From NCBI GenBank assembly GCA_002422605.1, contig DISW01000025.1, positions 124,001-188,000 of the forward strand: DNA of 64,000 nucleotides, written 5' to 3'. This document shows, piece after piece, positions 52,450-61,273 of this stretch. The number at the start of each line of letters is the position of its first letter. Within the stretch, counting starts at the first letter, position 1. The translations under genes and the position numbers were made by a program. The notes beneath the pieces were generated by a model, which ran no database searches, had not been told where the DNA came from, and saw only the letters and a list, made by a program, of their open reading frames with translations. The stretch comes from Bacteriovoracaceae bacterium UBA6200. GTDB lineage: Bacteria; Bdellovibrionota; Bacteriovoracia; Bacteriovoracales; Bacteriovoracaceae.

Positions 52450-53129
52450 GCCTCCTTTACGAAGTAAAAAATCTGAAATTTAGCTACCAGCTGGAAGATG
52501 TTGAGTTTGAGGCCCTGAAGAATATCAATCTTTCCATTTCTCAGGGTGATATGGTGACGTTTGCAGGTCCTTCGGGATCGGGCAAATCGACATTGTTAAA
52601 CCTCATGGGTCTTATGGAAGTTCCTTCTCCCCAGATGATTTTTTATAATCAGAAATGCCTGGGCACTCTTGATGAAAGAGAAAAGAATATCATCAGACGT
52701 TTTGATATTGGGTTCATCTTCCAAAGTTTCCATCTTTTTCCAGTATTAACGACCTGGGAAAATATTGAATTTTTCCTTATTCGTCAGGGAGTAGAGGAAT
52801 CAAAACGAAAAGAACTGATTGAAGAGTCGATGGAGATTGTCGGAATTTCTGATTTGAAAGACAAACGCCCAACCCAGCTCTCCGGAGGACAACGCCAACG
52901 TGTGGCCATCGCCCGTGCTTTTGCCAAGCGGCCTAAAGTTATTATTGCCGATGAACCTACCGCCAGCCTTGACCAAAAAAATGGTGAAGCAGTTATGGAT
53001 CATCTTTTTGGTATCAATAAGAAATTTGGAACGACAATCATTATTGCGAGTCATGATCCGATGGTTCTTAAGCATTCACCTAAAACAGTTTCTCTTAAAG
53101 ACGGTAGCGTTTATGAGGGGAATGTATGA
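52446..53129 (+). CDS. ABC transporter ATP-binding protein (LolD-like)
   Basis: A 227-residue ATPase of the LolD/MacB group. It shows Walker A GPSGSGKST (near 39-47), a FQSFHLFPVLTTWENIE Q-loop region, signature LSGGQRQRVAIARA and Walker B VIIADEPTASLD. It shares four bases with both its neighbours: the preceding GNAT gene and the FtsX-type permease gene. With the permease and the LolA-like gene it makes a Lol-type exporter of three parts, which in the well-known system sends lipoproteins from the inner to the outer membrane. Confidence 0.92.
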   Translation: MSLLYEVKNLKFSYQLEDVEFEALKNINLSISQGDMVTFAGPSGSGKSTLLNLMGLMEVPSPQMIFYNQKCLGTLDEREKNIIRRFDIGFIFQSFHLFPVLTTWENIEFFLIRQGVEESKRKELIEESMEIVGISDLKDKRPTQLSGGQRQRVAIARAFAKRPKVIIADEPTASLDQKNGEAVMDHLFGINKKFGTTIIIASHDPMVLKHSPKTVSLKDGSVYEGNV

Positions 53130-54325
53130 TTTTAAAATTCTCAATCCGAAACATCTGGCGCCAAAGATCCCGTGCTCTTGCCGTTCTGGCCACAGTTGCA
53201 CTGGGCATAAGTGCTCTCATGATTTATCACGGTTTTAATGCCGGAATTATGAATCAGTACCGAGATAATACAATCCGAGCCCGTTTTGGACATGGCCAGG
53301 TAAACACTAAAGGCTATCGGGATCAGATATGGGATAGACCCTGGGAAAGATGGATCGATCCATCTTCACCTTTTGTTGAGGAATTAAAACAACGTCCCGA
53401 AGTTGAATTCGTTTTCCCCCGTATTTCGTTTTACGCCCTCTTAAATAATGGAGAAAAAACTCTCTCCGGTGCGGGAGAAGGTGTTGATGGAATAAGTGAG
53501 TCTCAGTTTTTCACGACTTTAAATGTCATTGAAGGAAAAATCCTTTCTGATGAAGAAGACGGAATCATTTTAGGTAAAGGTCTGGCCGAAGCTTTAAAAG
53601 TAAAAGTAGGAGACCGGGTAACGGTTTTGGCGAACACCAATGCCGGAAGTCTCAACGCAATAGACGTTTATGTAACAGGTATCTTTTTTGCAGGGATGAA
53701 GAACTTTGATGATACTTTTTTCAGGATTCAATTAAGTAAAGCACAGGAACTTTTAGATACGGATAAAGTCGAAACGATTGCCCTGGGTCTGAAAAATCTT
53801 GAAGACTGGCCCATTATTGAATCATGGGTAGCTGCTAATAAGAATTTTGAGGCGACTCCTTTTAATGTGCTGGATAAGGTTTATTACCAGAATTCCGTAG
53901 ATTTCCTCCAGGCCCAATTCGGTTTTATTTTTATCGTGATTGTCGTGATCGTTGTACTCGGAATCTTTAATACCGTGAGTACTATCATCCAGGAAAGAAA
54001 AGGTGAGATCGGAAATCTTCGTGCCAATGGAGATTCTCACAATGAAGTTATGACCTTGCTTCTAACCGAAAGTTTATTATTGGGATTTGCCGGAGCAACT
54101 ATCGGGATTGTCTTATCCTATCTATGTAACTGGACGCTCCTTTCACAAGGGATTCAGATGCCACCCGGACCTGGAATTACCCGGCAGTTTACAACATTTG
54201 TCGAATTACAGGCTTCTTTCATTCCGGTTTGTTATTTAATCGGCATATTCTCAAGTGTGATAGGGACTGCAATGGCCGGGAAAAGAATTCTCAAGCTTCC
54301 TATTACGGAACTACTAAGAGGTTAA
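53126..54325 (+). CDS. FtsX-type ABC transporter permease (LolC/LolE-like)
   Basis: A 399-residue permease with one membrane helix at about 15-35, a large periplasmic domain (about 40-265, MacB/LolC core fold) and three further helices (about 270-295, 315-345, 365-385). The segment GIFNTVSTIIQERKGEIGNLRANG is typical of FtsX-type permeases. Only one permease gene is present, so the transporter would be a homodimer. It overlaps the ATPase gene and lies one base before the LolA-like gene. The periplasmic domain would extract a substrate from the outer leaflet of the inner membrane. Confidence 0.9.
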   Translation: MILKFSIRNIWRQRSRALAVLATVALGISALMIYHGFNAGIMNQYRDNTIRARFGHGQVNTKGYRDQIWDRPWERWIDPSSPFVEELKQRPEVEFVFPRISFYALLNNGEKTLSGAGEGVDGISESQFFTTLNVIEGKILSDEEDGIILGKGLAEALKVKVGDRVTVLANTNAGSLNAIDVYVTGIFFAGMKNFDDTFFRIQLSKAQELLDTDKVETIALGLKNLEDWPIIESWVAANKNFEATPFNVLDKVYYQNSVDFLQAQFGFIFIVIVVIVVLGIFNTVSTIIQERKGEIGNLRANGDSHNEVMTLLLTESLLLGFAGATIGIVLSYLCNWTLLSQGIQMPPGPGITRQFTTFVELQASFIPVCYLIGIFSSVIGTAMAGKRILKLPITELLRG

Positions 54326-54326
54326 A

Positions 54327-55013
54327 ATGAAATCTTTTTATGCATGCCTTGTCTTACTTCTGGTTAGTTTTCAGGTGATGGGGGCCGACCTATTAGAAGA
54401 AATTGATAAATATCGAAATCCTAGTGACTCTTACCTTATGCAGGTAAGAATCGTTTCTCCTAAAGAAGAAGACGCGAGCTTCTTAGTTTATCTCAAAGGT
54501 AATGATAAAACTCTCATCAAAGTTCTTGGCCCTAAGAAAAACATCGGTCGCAACATGCTTATGATTGGCGAGAATATGTGGGTATATGTTCCCAATATTC
54601 GCCGTTCCGTCAGGGTTTCATTAAATCAGAAATTAACAGGTGAAGCTGCTAACGGCGATATCTCCCGTATGAGATGGGCGGGTGATTATAATTATAAAAT
54701 TGAAAAGAAGAGTCCTAAAGAGTGGGAGCTTTTTTTAGAGGCCAAGAAAACGGGTCTCACTTATTCAAAGATTAAAGTCTGGGTGGATGCGAAAGATAAA
54801 AAACCTCTTAAGGCTGAGTTCCTGACACTATCAGGAAAAGTGATAAAGACTGCAACCTACCAGGACTATCAGACCACGCTAGGGATGGCACGTCCGAGAA
54901 AAATTCATATTGTAGACAATCTAAAAAAAGACCAGTTTTCCGATATCTTGATTGAAAAAATGGAAAATAAAAATTTCCCTGACAGTATGTTTAACGAGAA
55001 GAGTCTTGAATGA
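54327..55013 (+). CDS. LolA-like outer-membrane lipid/lipoprotein carrier
   Basis: A 228-residue periplasmic protein: signal peptide ending VMGA, then a half-barrel fold. The YVPNIRRSVRVSL, DISRMRWAGDY and KPLKAEFLTLSGKVIKT segments are those of the LolA_like (PF17131-type) group, which are often next to FtsX-type permeases. Canonical LolA carries lipoproteins across the periplasm; these relatives may carry other lipids. It has a GAGG ribosome-binding site and overlaps the next gene by four bases. Confidence 0.82.
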   Translation: MKSFYACLVLLLVSFQVMGADLLEEIDKYRNPSDSYLMQVRIVSPKEEDASFLVYLKGNDKTLIKVLGPKKNIGRNMLMIGENMWVYVPNIRRSVRVSLNQKLTGEAANGDISRMRWAGDYNYKIEKKSPKEWELFLEAKKTGLTYSKIKVWVDAKDKKPLKAEFLTLSGKVIKTATYQDYQTTLGMARPRKIHIVDNLKKDQFSDILIEKMENKNFPDSMFNEKSLE

Positions 55014-56176
55014 TTCTTCTTCTCCTTCTGATTCCTTTATTGTCCTGGGCCCAGGATTTTTCAGAGAAGAGCTTCACGTCAGGGGCCAGAAGCAGTTATT
55101 TTACTGAGAGTGGTAAAGCAGATAATACGTTTCTCTATTACATTCCGGAATATGCTTCAGAAACTTTCGGCGAGACATTAGGAATCAGAAAGAAACTTAA
55201 AGTACGGGTTCTGGACTATACCTCCAGTGATGAACGACTGATCATTGATCCCCTGGATGCATCTGTAGAATTCTTCACTAATAATAATAGCTTTCAGATT
55301 GGCTTTTTACGTTATAGGTTTTCAGAAACATTTGGGCTGCAACTTCTTGATGTGGCCAATCCCCGGGATTATTCTGAATTTATATTTAATGACCTCTCCT
55401 GGTCAAAACGCTCTGTATTCGGGATAAATGATACTTTCAAATGGAATAAGCTTCAGATCCAGTTCATGCTTACACTATGGCCTAATGGTGATCGTCTTCC
55501 TTACCAACATTCAGCTTTTGATCCTACTCCTGAGCAGGTTCAGTACCAAGGGGGAGAAGTAGAGCGTCCATGGTTTAAGGATTTGGAGTACGGAACCCGC
55601 CTCCAGTATCTTTTTGAAAACGGACTGGATTTCAGTTTTCTTTATTACCATCATTTTAGCCGCCCAACTTTTCAAACAATCAGAAGTACTGATCTTACTT
55701 CATTCAAGGCCGAATCTACTCATCACCTGGTGGATTCTTTTGGTACCTCTGCTAGCTATGTTTTGGAAGATTGGGTTATTCGAGGTGATGCCTTATTTAC
55801 ATTGGATGATCTCGTTCAAAAAGATCTCATTAACTACGATAAAAAAAATCATTTTCAAGTTTTAGCTGGTGTCGACCGTACTTTTAATGATTTTCTCTTC
55901 GGTGTACAAGGACAAGCAGACTTTACGTCTGAGAGACATTTCTTTGGAATACGTTCTGAGTACACGGGACATGCCTGGTGGAAGCCGCAAGTTATGTTCT
56001 TCAGAAACTTATCCTATGATGATTCATGGATTCAATTAAAATCGGCTTTCGAATTTTCAGACTGGAAGTTCAGCTTAACCTACGACAATATGCACGGCCA
56101 AAAAAATGAGAATCAGCTCTTCGGTTTCTTTCGAAACCAGGACCGATTTCTTCTGGACGTGAATTTTACCTATTAG
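55010..56176 (+). CDS. Outer-membrane beta-barrel protein of the lipid cluster
   Basis: The 388-residue product has a short signal peptide (MILLLLLIPLLSWAQ) and then about sixteen aromatic/polar alternating strands, for example NSFQIGFLRYRF, FKWNKLQIQFMLTLW and KPQVMFFRNL, ending with FLLDVNFTY, a normal barrel C-terminus (final Tyr). No family recognised. In this operon it is the natural candidate for the outer-membrane receiver or export pore of the ABC/LolA-like machine. It follows the carrier gene with a four-base overlap. Confidence 0.72.
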   Translation: MILLLLLIPLLSWAQDFSEKSFTSGARSSYFTESGKADNTFLYYIPEYASETFGETLGIRKKLKVRVLDYTSSDERLIIDPLDASVEFFTNNNSFQIGFLRYRFSETFGLQLLDVANPRDYSEFIFNDLSWSKRSVFGINDTFKWNKLQIQFMLTLWPNGDRLPYQHSAFDPTPEQVQYQGGEVERPWFKDLEYGTRLQYLFENGLDFSFLYYHHFSRPTFQTIRSTDLTSFKAESTHHLVDSFGTSASYVLEDWVIRGDALFTLDDLVQKDLINYDKKNHFQVLAGVDRTFNDFLFGVQGQADFTSERHFFGIRSEYTGHAWWKPQVMFFRNLSYDDSWIQLKSAFEFSDWKFSLTYDNMHGQKNENQLFGFFRNQDRFLLDVNFTY

Positions 56177-56182
56177 GATTAT

Positions 56183-57241
56183 ATGACAAAGAATTATTTT
56201 CAGAATTTGAACTACTCAATGGCCAATGAAGATACCTACATGGAGTATCGTCTGGTTCAGAAGCTGGATGCAAAAAAGATACTGACTGTCGGAGGAAGTG
56301 GTTCAAGGGCCCTTCCTTTCCTTGCGGTAAATCCTGAAGAATTGAGAATCGTAGATGTCTCACCTGATCAGCTCTTATTAATCGAATTGAAGCTAGAGAC
56401 CATCAAGCAGTTGACACGGTCTAATGCCATTAGTTTCTGGACCAGCGTCAATGATCAGGAGACAGAAGCCATCTTTAATCAATTGAAGCTGGATGATAAA
56501 TTTAAACCATTCTTCCTGTTTCATCTTAAGAATAATCCCGGCATTCCTCCACTGTATTGGGGTAAATGGGAAAAGACCTTTATTGCTTTTTCTAAGCTCA
56601 CCAGACTTCTCTTCGGCCAGGAAGTAAGGGAGGGAGTGTTTCTTGCCCCCAATCCCTATAAGTTTTATGAGGAAAATATCAAAGGGCTTCGTTGGAGTAT
56701 GCTGCTTAAAATTGTTGGTAATAAGGCCATGTTTAACTCGCTTCTTTATAAAGGAAGTTTCATTAAGAAGAATTCGGCTTTGTCTTATTTTGACTATTAT
56801 CACGGAGCCTTTGATCGATTGTTTAAGCTCGAGATTAAAAAGAGCCATTTTTTACAGCTTTGCCTATGTGGAAAGGTTATTCACGAAGAGGGACTACCTA
56901 TTGAGTTCAGTGAAGAATTGTTCAATAAAATTAAAAATTCTCCTACACGCCCTGTTTATCAGCAGGGATCTATTTTCGAAAGATCAGAAGACTCTAAGTA
57001 TGATTTTATTTCGCTGAGTGATGTTCCCAGCTATTTATCAGGAGATATTGAGAGAAACTATATCCAGCTTCTGGCAAAGAACGTTGCCTCTGGAGGCATG
57101 ATTGTTAATCGTTTCTACCTGAGAGAAACTGAGAACACGGATCTGAATGGATTTGAAGACGTTTCAAAACAGTATCAGGATATTATTTCTGAGGAGTTGG
57201 TTCAGATGTATCAGGTTCAACTTCTACGGAAGTCTTCTTAA
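56183..57241 (+). CDS. BtaA-like (DUF3419) protein
   Basis: A 352-residue protein of the DUF3419 family. Near the N-terminus NYSMANEDTYMEYRLV and the nucleotide-binding-like ILTVGGSGSRALPFL lead to VDVSPDQLLLIELKLETIKQL, which is typical. Bacterial BtaA of this family moves a 3-amino-3-carboxypropyl group from S-adenosylmethionine to diacylglycerol, the first step to betaine lipids. The methyltransferase BtaB, which normally completes the head group, is not in this window. The 3' end overlaps the convergent reductase gene by 59 bases. The family is recognised; the exact reaction is inferred. Confidence 0.75.
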   Translation: MTKNYFQNLNYSMANEDTYMEYRLVQKLDAKKILTVGGSGSRALPFLAVNPEELRIVDVSPDQLLLIELKLETIKQLTRSNAISFWTSVNDQETEAIFNQLKLDDKFKPFFLFHLKNNPGIPPLYWGKWEKTFIAFSKLTRLLFGQEVREGVFLAPNPYKFYEENIKGLRWSMLLKIVGNKAMFNSLLYKGSFIKKNSALSYFDYYHGAFDRLFKLEIKKSHFLQLCLCGKVIHEEGLPIEFSEELFNKIKNSPTRPVYQQGSIFERSEDSKYDFISLSDVPSYLSGDIERNYIQLLAKNVASGGMIVNRFYLRETENTDLNGFEDVSKQYQDIISEELVQMYQVQLLRKSS

Positions 57242-59261
57242 CCTTCGCTTTCGATGCGTGCTTTCGGCATAAAGCGATTTCTTCTTCAGTAATTTCCCCT
57301 GTGTGTCCCATGACGGCTGCCAGACGAACACCATGTTTTCTGGCGAGCTGGTCAATTTCACAGACCCGTTCATAAGAAAGGTCCCGTGATAAACTAAAAG
57401 CTTCATGGCGGCCTTCAAGAGCGAGCAGGGCCGTCTCGGCCAAGCAGGCATAAACGATATTTCCCGGAAGTCCGATACTCTTATCAATTTTCACGTTTCC
57501 AGGAAGTGCCACTTCTCCACTGGCAATAACCAGAACATCAGGTCTTCTGGAGGCATCTTCCAGTCCGATGTCAAAGGGTCTACTGACATCACAAATAACA
57601 CAGCCAGGTTTAACTTTCATAATATCAAGAACGCTTTCGCCCTGAGCGGAAGTGGAGGTAACAATGAGATCGCATTCATCAGAATATTTATCGGGATTAC
57701 TGGTTCCAACGACTTCGGTGTTGGGATTTTGTTTTTTTAATTCAGCAATCAGTTCCAGGATTTTATAGGGTCTAGGTGCTGAAACGATAATTCGTTTCCA
57801 CTGATTGGTCAGAATCCTGGCACAAACCTTCCCGATACTTCCGGTCGCCCCGATAACCATTGCTGTGCCCTGATAGACACCTTTTTCTTTTTTTACGAGA
57901 CCCATTTTCTCTACACCGAAACTGGCGGCCCATAAAGTGGCAGAAGCTGATAATGAATTTCCTGTTGTTACAGGAATAGGTGAGTGGTCATTAACCGTCA
58001 CTCCAGCATCACCGACAATTTTCGTATAAGCACCAAGTCCTATTATCTTTGAGCCTTTTTTATGGGCTTCCAGACAGATCTTATGAAGGGCTTCATAAAC
58101 CTTTTCAGGTTTTTGTTTCATCATTACTTTTGGAGTCATAGGAAGGGCAAAAAGATCACCTTCAACTTCTTTTCCGTTGAAGTCGGATTTTATGCCGGTC
58201 ACTTTACCGTAGAAGTATCCAGGAGCGTGCTTCATCGCATCTTCTATCTTTGAACCGAGAGGTGTTCCTTCAAGGGGCTTGATTAAAGGAAGCATGAAAA
58301 GCTGTGATTTTTGTAGCGGATGAACAACAAATGAGAAGCGCTCAACCGTTTGGGTCTTTTGAGATTTAGGGATATAAATTTCTGGCCGAATTTTAAGATG
58401 CGTGATGATTTCTAAAAGATCATCCTGATCCAGTTTCTTCTTTTCTAAATGGGCCAGCAAAATGGCTTCAAGGCCAGAGAAACCTAAGTGAGGCATGTTC
58501 ACAAAATCCGGGAAGCAGCTATAAACTCGGTCGGCGTTCGCTTGATCAAGCTGTTTACGTGAAAAATTATCAATCTGATCGAGGATAACTGTTTTTCCTG
58601 TGAGATCCTGCAACTTCAAATATTCCATTTGAGTTTCGTTCAGTACAAAAATATCAGCATCAAAAAAAGGCTTCATCGTTGGCGCCTTAGTGAGCTTATG
58701 CCGGAAATCTTTTTCTTTTAGATGTTCTAAATTAATGCGTTTAAGGATAGGGCTTACCTTACTGGCCATCTTCCTGAATGAACTGAAACCTCTTATGACC
58801 GCAGGTACGCCGGTTAAGGAATAAGGATCTGCAAAAATCAAATCTTCACTTAGTTCCTGATAGGCCGACAAATAATCCCATTGAACAATGCCTGAATAGA
58901 AAGCAATGCTTTTTCCCTTAAAGAGGAAAGGTTCTTTCATCGCAAGATTTTTTAGAAATAGAGGAAGGGCCATGAATTTAAGATTCCCGCCATCTGTCCA
59001 GGGCGTATCTCCGGCAGCTTTCCTAAGTTCTTTGGTTTGTTCATGGATATGAATTTTTCCGTCCAGCTTAATATCAATAGGAAATCCAGAAAAACATAGG
59101 ATATCACACTGATGGCGATACTTTTTTATCAGTTCCACGGCCAGTTGAAAGTGGAAATCGACACCTAGTCTTTTAACCCTGAAGGTCTCTCCCAGAAGAG
59201 TTATCTGTTCATCAAAATTTTCTTTGGCAGAACCAAACGCAATCATGATGATTTCTTTCAT
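57183..59261 (-). CDS. Long protein with C-terminal acyl-ACP reductase-like domain
   Basis: The 692-residue product has an unrecognised N-terminal half (1-310) and a C-terminal half (about 325-660) matching long-chain acyl-ACP reductase (AAR), the fatty-aldehyde-forming enzyme of cyanobacteria. Matching parts are FVVHPL, IGLGAYTKIVG, TTGN, the NADPH motif VIGATGSIG (about 468-476) and, most importantly, VYACLAETALLALEG, where Cys606 aligns by my reading with the catalytic Cys of AAR (FACFAEAMLLEFEG). It overlaps the SDR gene by four bases. Expected chemistry is reduction of acyl-ACP or acyl-CoA to an aldehyde using NADPH. Confidence 0.72.
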   Translation of the reverse strand: MKEIIMIAFGSAKENFDEQITLLGETFRVKRLGVDFHFQLAVELIKKYRHQCDILCFSGFPIDIKLDGKIHIHEQTKELRKAAGDTPWTDGGNLKFMALPLFLKNLAMKEPFLFKGKSIAFYSGIVQWDYLSAYQELSEDLIFADPYSLTGVPAVIRGFSSFRKMASKVSPILKRINLEHLKEKDFRHKLTKAPTMKPFFDADIFVLNETQMEYLKLQDLTGKTVILDQIDNFSRKQLDQANADRVYSCFPDFVNMPHLGFSGLEAILLAHLEKKKLDQDDLLEIITHLKIRPEIYIPKSQKTQTVERFSFVVHPLQKSQLFMLPLIKPLEGTPLGSKIEDAMKHAPGYFYGKVTGIKSDFNGKEVEGDLFALPMTPKVMMKQKPEKVYEALHKICLEAHKKGSKIIGLGAYTKIVGDAGVTVNDHSPIPVTTGNSLSASATLWAASFGVEKMGLVKKEKGVYQGTAMVIGATGSIGKVCARILTNQWKRIIVSAPRPYKILELIAELKKQNPNTEVVGTSNPDKYSDECDLIVTSTSAQGESVLDIMKVKPGCVICDVSRPFDIGLEDASRRPDVLVIASGEVALPGNVKIDKSIGLPGNIVYACLAETALLALEGRHEAFSLSRDLSYERVCEIDQLARKHGVRLAAVMGHTGEITEEEIALCRKHASKAKVKKTSVEVEPDTSEPTPQK

Positions 59262-60292
59262 GGAAACATCTCTCTTGCGGCCTTAACAATGACTGGTAAA
59301 TAATCTTTTAGAGGGGGGGCTTTCAAATGAGGAAAGTCTTTTTTTATTTGAGTCTTACTATAAATCGTTTTTGACATCATATAAGGGATGACTTCTTTCG
59401 GAATGCTTAGAAGTGGCATCACCCTCGCATAAAGTTTTGGGAAAGGAATTCTTATGACTTTCAAATTGATGCCATAATGTTTAAGAGTTTTTTCTACAAA
59501 TCGGGTGACTAATATTTTTTCATCTGGAACCAGATGATAGCTCCGGAGTTTATGTTCTGTGGGGTTTGTCATCATTTCCAACAACCATTCCGTCAAAATA
59601 TCCACTGGCAATAACGGTAAAGTTGAATTTGCATTACAGGTAAGAGGCAACACTTTCAAAGGAACATTCTTGTTAATCTTTTCGAGTTGGCTGAAAAATC
59701 GGAGAAAGTAGTAGGGCCCGTCAATCTTATCCATCTCTCCCGTTTTTGAATCTCCAATGATAATTCCTAAACGATAAATGCGAACTTTGGTGTTTTTAAG
59801 AATGGAGTTTCGAACCAGATGCTCTGCCTGCATTTTTGTGCGGGAATAATATTCAGGAAACTCCGATTTAGACTCAATCTGTTCTTCACCAAATTCTCCT
59901 TCATATAGTCCACTGACGGCATAGGTACTGATATGATGGTAGTATTTAACGTTTTTCATTCTCTGAATGAGATAGATAATGTTTTGAGTGCCTACGACAT
60001 TATGAGAATAAGCGGTAGCAATATCGGCTTTAAGATCATAAATAGCAGCTAAGTGAATAACACTTTCGATATCATCAGGAAGTGTTTCGACTCCACCTAC
60101 AGTTTCCAAAACATCATTGTTGGAAATATCACCAATAATAAAATGGATATTCTTTTTATCTTGAAAAATTTGACGTGCTTTTTCCAGGCTTTGTTTTCTG
60201 ACAAGAATGTAAATATCATGACCGTCTGACAATAACTTGTCAGTAAGACGTTTTCCAATAAAGCCTGTTGCCCCGGTAACTAATATTTTCAT
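59258..60292 (-). CDS. Extended SDR, fatty acyl reductase-like
   Basis: A 344-residue NAD(P)-dependent oxidoreductase with TGATGFIGKRL at the N-terminus, HLAAIYDL and the catalytic-type YYSRTK (Tyr and Lys spaced by three). The sequence style (LVRKQS..KARQIF, then GDSKTGEMDKIDGPYYF) resembles the NAD_binding_4 group that reduces fatty acyl thioesters. With the AAR-like partner it could give aldehyde and alcohol. The substrate is an inference. It shares four bases with both neighbours, so the operon is tightly coupled. Confidence 0.75.
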   Translation of the reverse strand: MKILVTGATGFIGKRLTDKLLSDGHDIYILVRKQSLEKARQIFQDKKNIHFIIGDISNNDVLETVGGVETLPDDIESVIHLAAIYDLKADIATAYSHNVVGTQNIIYLIQRMKNVKYYHHISTYAVSGLYEGEFGEEQIESKSEFPEYYSRTKMQAEHLVRNSILKNTKVRIYRLGIIIGDSKTGEMDKIDGPYYFLRFFSQLEKINKNVPLKVLPLTCNANSTLPLLPVDILTEWLLEMMTNPTEHKLRSYHLVPDEKILVTRFVEKTLKHYGINLKVIRIPFPKLYARVMPLLSIPKEVIPYMMSKTIYSKTQIKKDFPHLKAPPLKDYLPVIVKAAREMFP

Positions 60293-61269
60293 TGAATGCT
60301 AGGAATCATATCCAGTGAATAACTAGGACATAATTCTAAATCCTCGTTGTTAGAGTATACCACCAGACCCTTAGGGATGATGGAAATATCGAGTTCTTTT
60401 GCTGGAGCAAAGTTTTCTCCATCTCCAAAGAAACATAACTCCTTATCGTCAAGTGACATCATTTTTAAACTGTCAGTTTCAAAATGAATGATCTTTTTGT
60501 CATTCTCAGGAAATTGTCCCATGAGGAAAGAGGAAGCAGACTTAATAAAGTCCAGTCTGTTAGTGTGGAGGAAAATAGTTACATTAAATTTCCCGTCATC
60601 ATTTCGGGTTCCAGGGGCAACTGGAAATTTGCCTGCCAAATGTGGTTGGTTATTCACCAGAATCAGAGGGGACTTAACCCTTTTTTCCAGGCGAGGCATA
60701 TCAGGGGAATCGATAAAGACATTATGAAGTTCAAACTCATAAGAGAGCATTTGTTTAATGAACATCAGAGAGTAGGCGTTCTTGCCGGCCGTTTTCAAAA
60801 ATGATTTAAAGAGGGAGGTCTTCTTACGGAGGAGATTTACTTCCTGGGCCACTTTATAAGCAATTCCTACTCCACCATTGGTCACAAGATAGCGCCCATT
60901 AACATTAATGATGTCCACTTCTTTTGTCGTCCGTGAATGGAAGATATTAGCAAGTTTTCTCAGATTAGAGTTTGTTCCTAATTCATGTGCCAGATCATTT
61001 GCCGTTCCGCCTGGAAGTACCAGAAGCTTGGTTTTACTCCCCACCAGATTTTGAGCGATGGTATGGGCCGTCCCATCTCCGCCGATTGAAAAAATGCAAT
61101 CAATTCCTTCTTCGCGGTCTTTCTTAATAAGATTTACCAACTCTTGTTCACTGGTCGGGTTATTGAAACGAATTTCCTGGCGGAAAAAATACTTTTTGAT
61201 TTCTTCGGCCTGAAACGAATGAAGTGATTCAGAGGCATGTGGATTTAAGTACACTGATATTTGTGTCAT
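60289..61269 (-). CDS. Diacylglycerol kinase-family lipid kinase
   Basis: A 326-residue protein of the DAGK/LCB5/YegS group. It has SIGGDGTAHTIAQNL (about 61-75), the catalytic-type LPGGTANDLAHELG, a VTNGGVGIAYKV segment and the C-terminal beta-domain with GDGENF. Such enzymes phosphorylate diacylglycerol, sphingosine or similar lipid alcohols. The next gene in the operon (SDR) starts within its stop codon and the gene before it ends four bases upstream. Its substrate here is unknown, but a lipid alcohol fits the cluster. Confidence 0.88.
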   Translation of the reverse strand: MTQISVYLNPHASESLHSFQAEEIKKYFFRQEIRFNNPTSEQELVNLIKKDREEGIDCIFSIGGDGTAHTIAQNLVGSKTKLLVLPGGTANDLAHELGTNSNLRKLANIFHSRTTKEVDIINVNGRYLVTNGGVGIAYKVAQEVNLLRKKTSLFKSFLKTAGKNAYSLMFIKQMLSYEFELHNVFIDSPDMPRLEKRVKSPLILVNNQPHLAGKFPVAPGTRNDDGKFNVTIFLHTNRLDFIKSASSFLMGQFPENDKKIIHFETDSLKMMSLDDKELCFFGDGENFAPAKELDISIIPKGLVVYSNNEDLELCPSYSLDMIPSIQ

Positions 61270-61273
61270 ATGA

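Noticed and set aside
56393..56848. 151-residue minus-strand frame inside the BtaA-like gene
   Set aside because: Antisense to a well-supported family member; composition not coding-like.
46215..60292. Olefin (OleABCD) biosynthesis as the role of the AMP-ligase and SDR
   Set aside because: No OleA-type thiolase or OleB-type hydrolase lies in the cluster, and the ligase is fused to a membrane domain unlike OleC.
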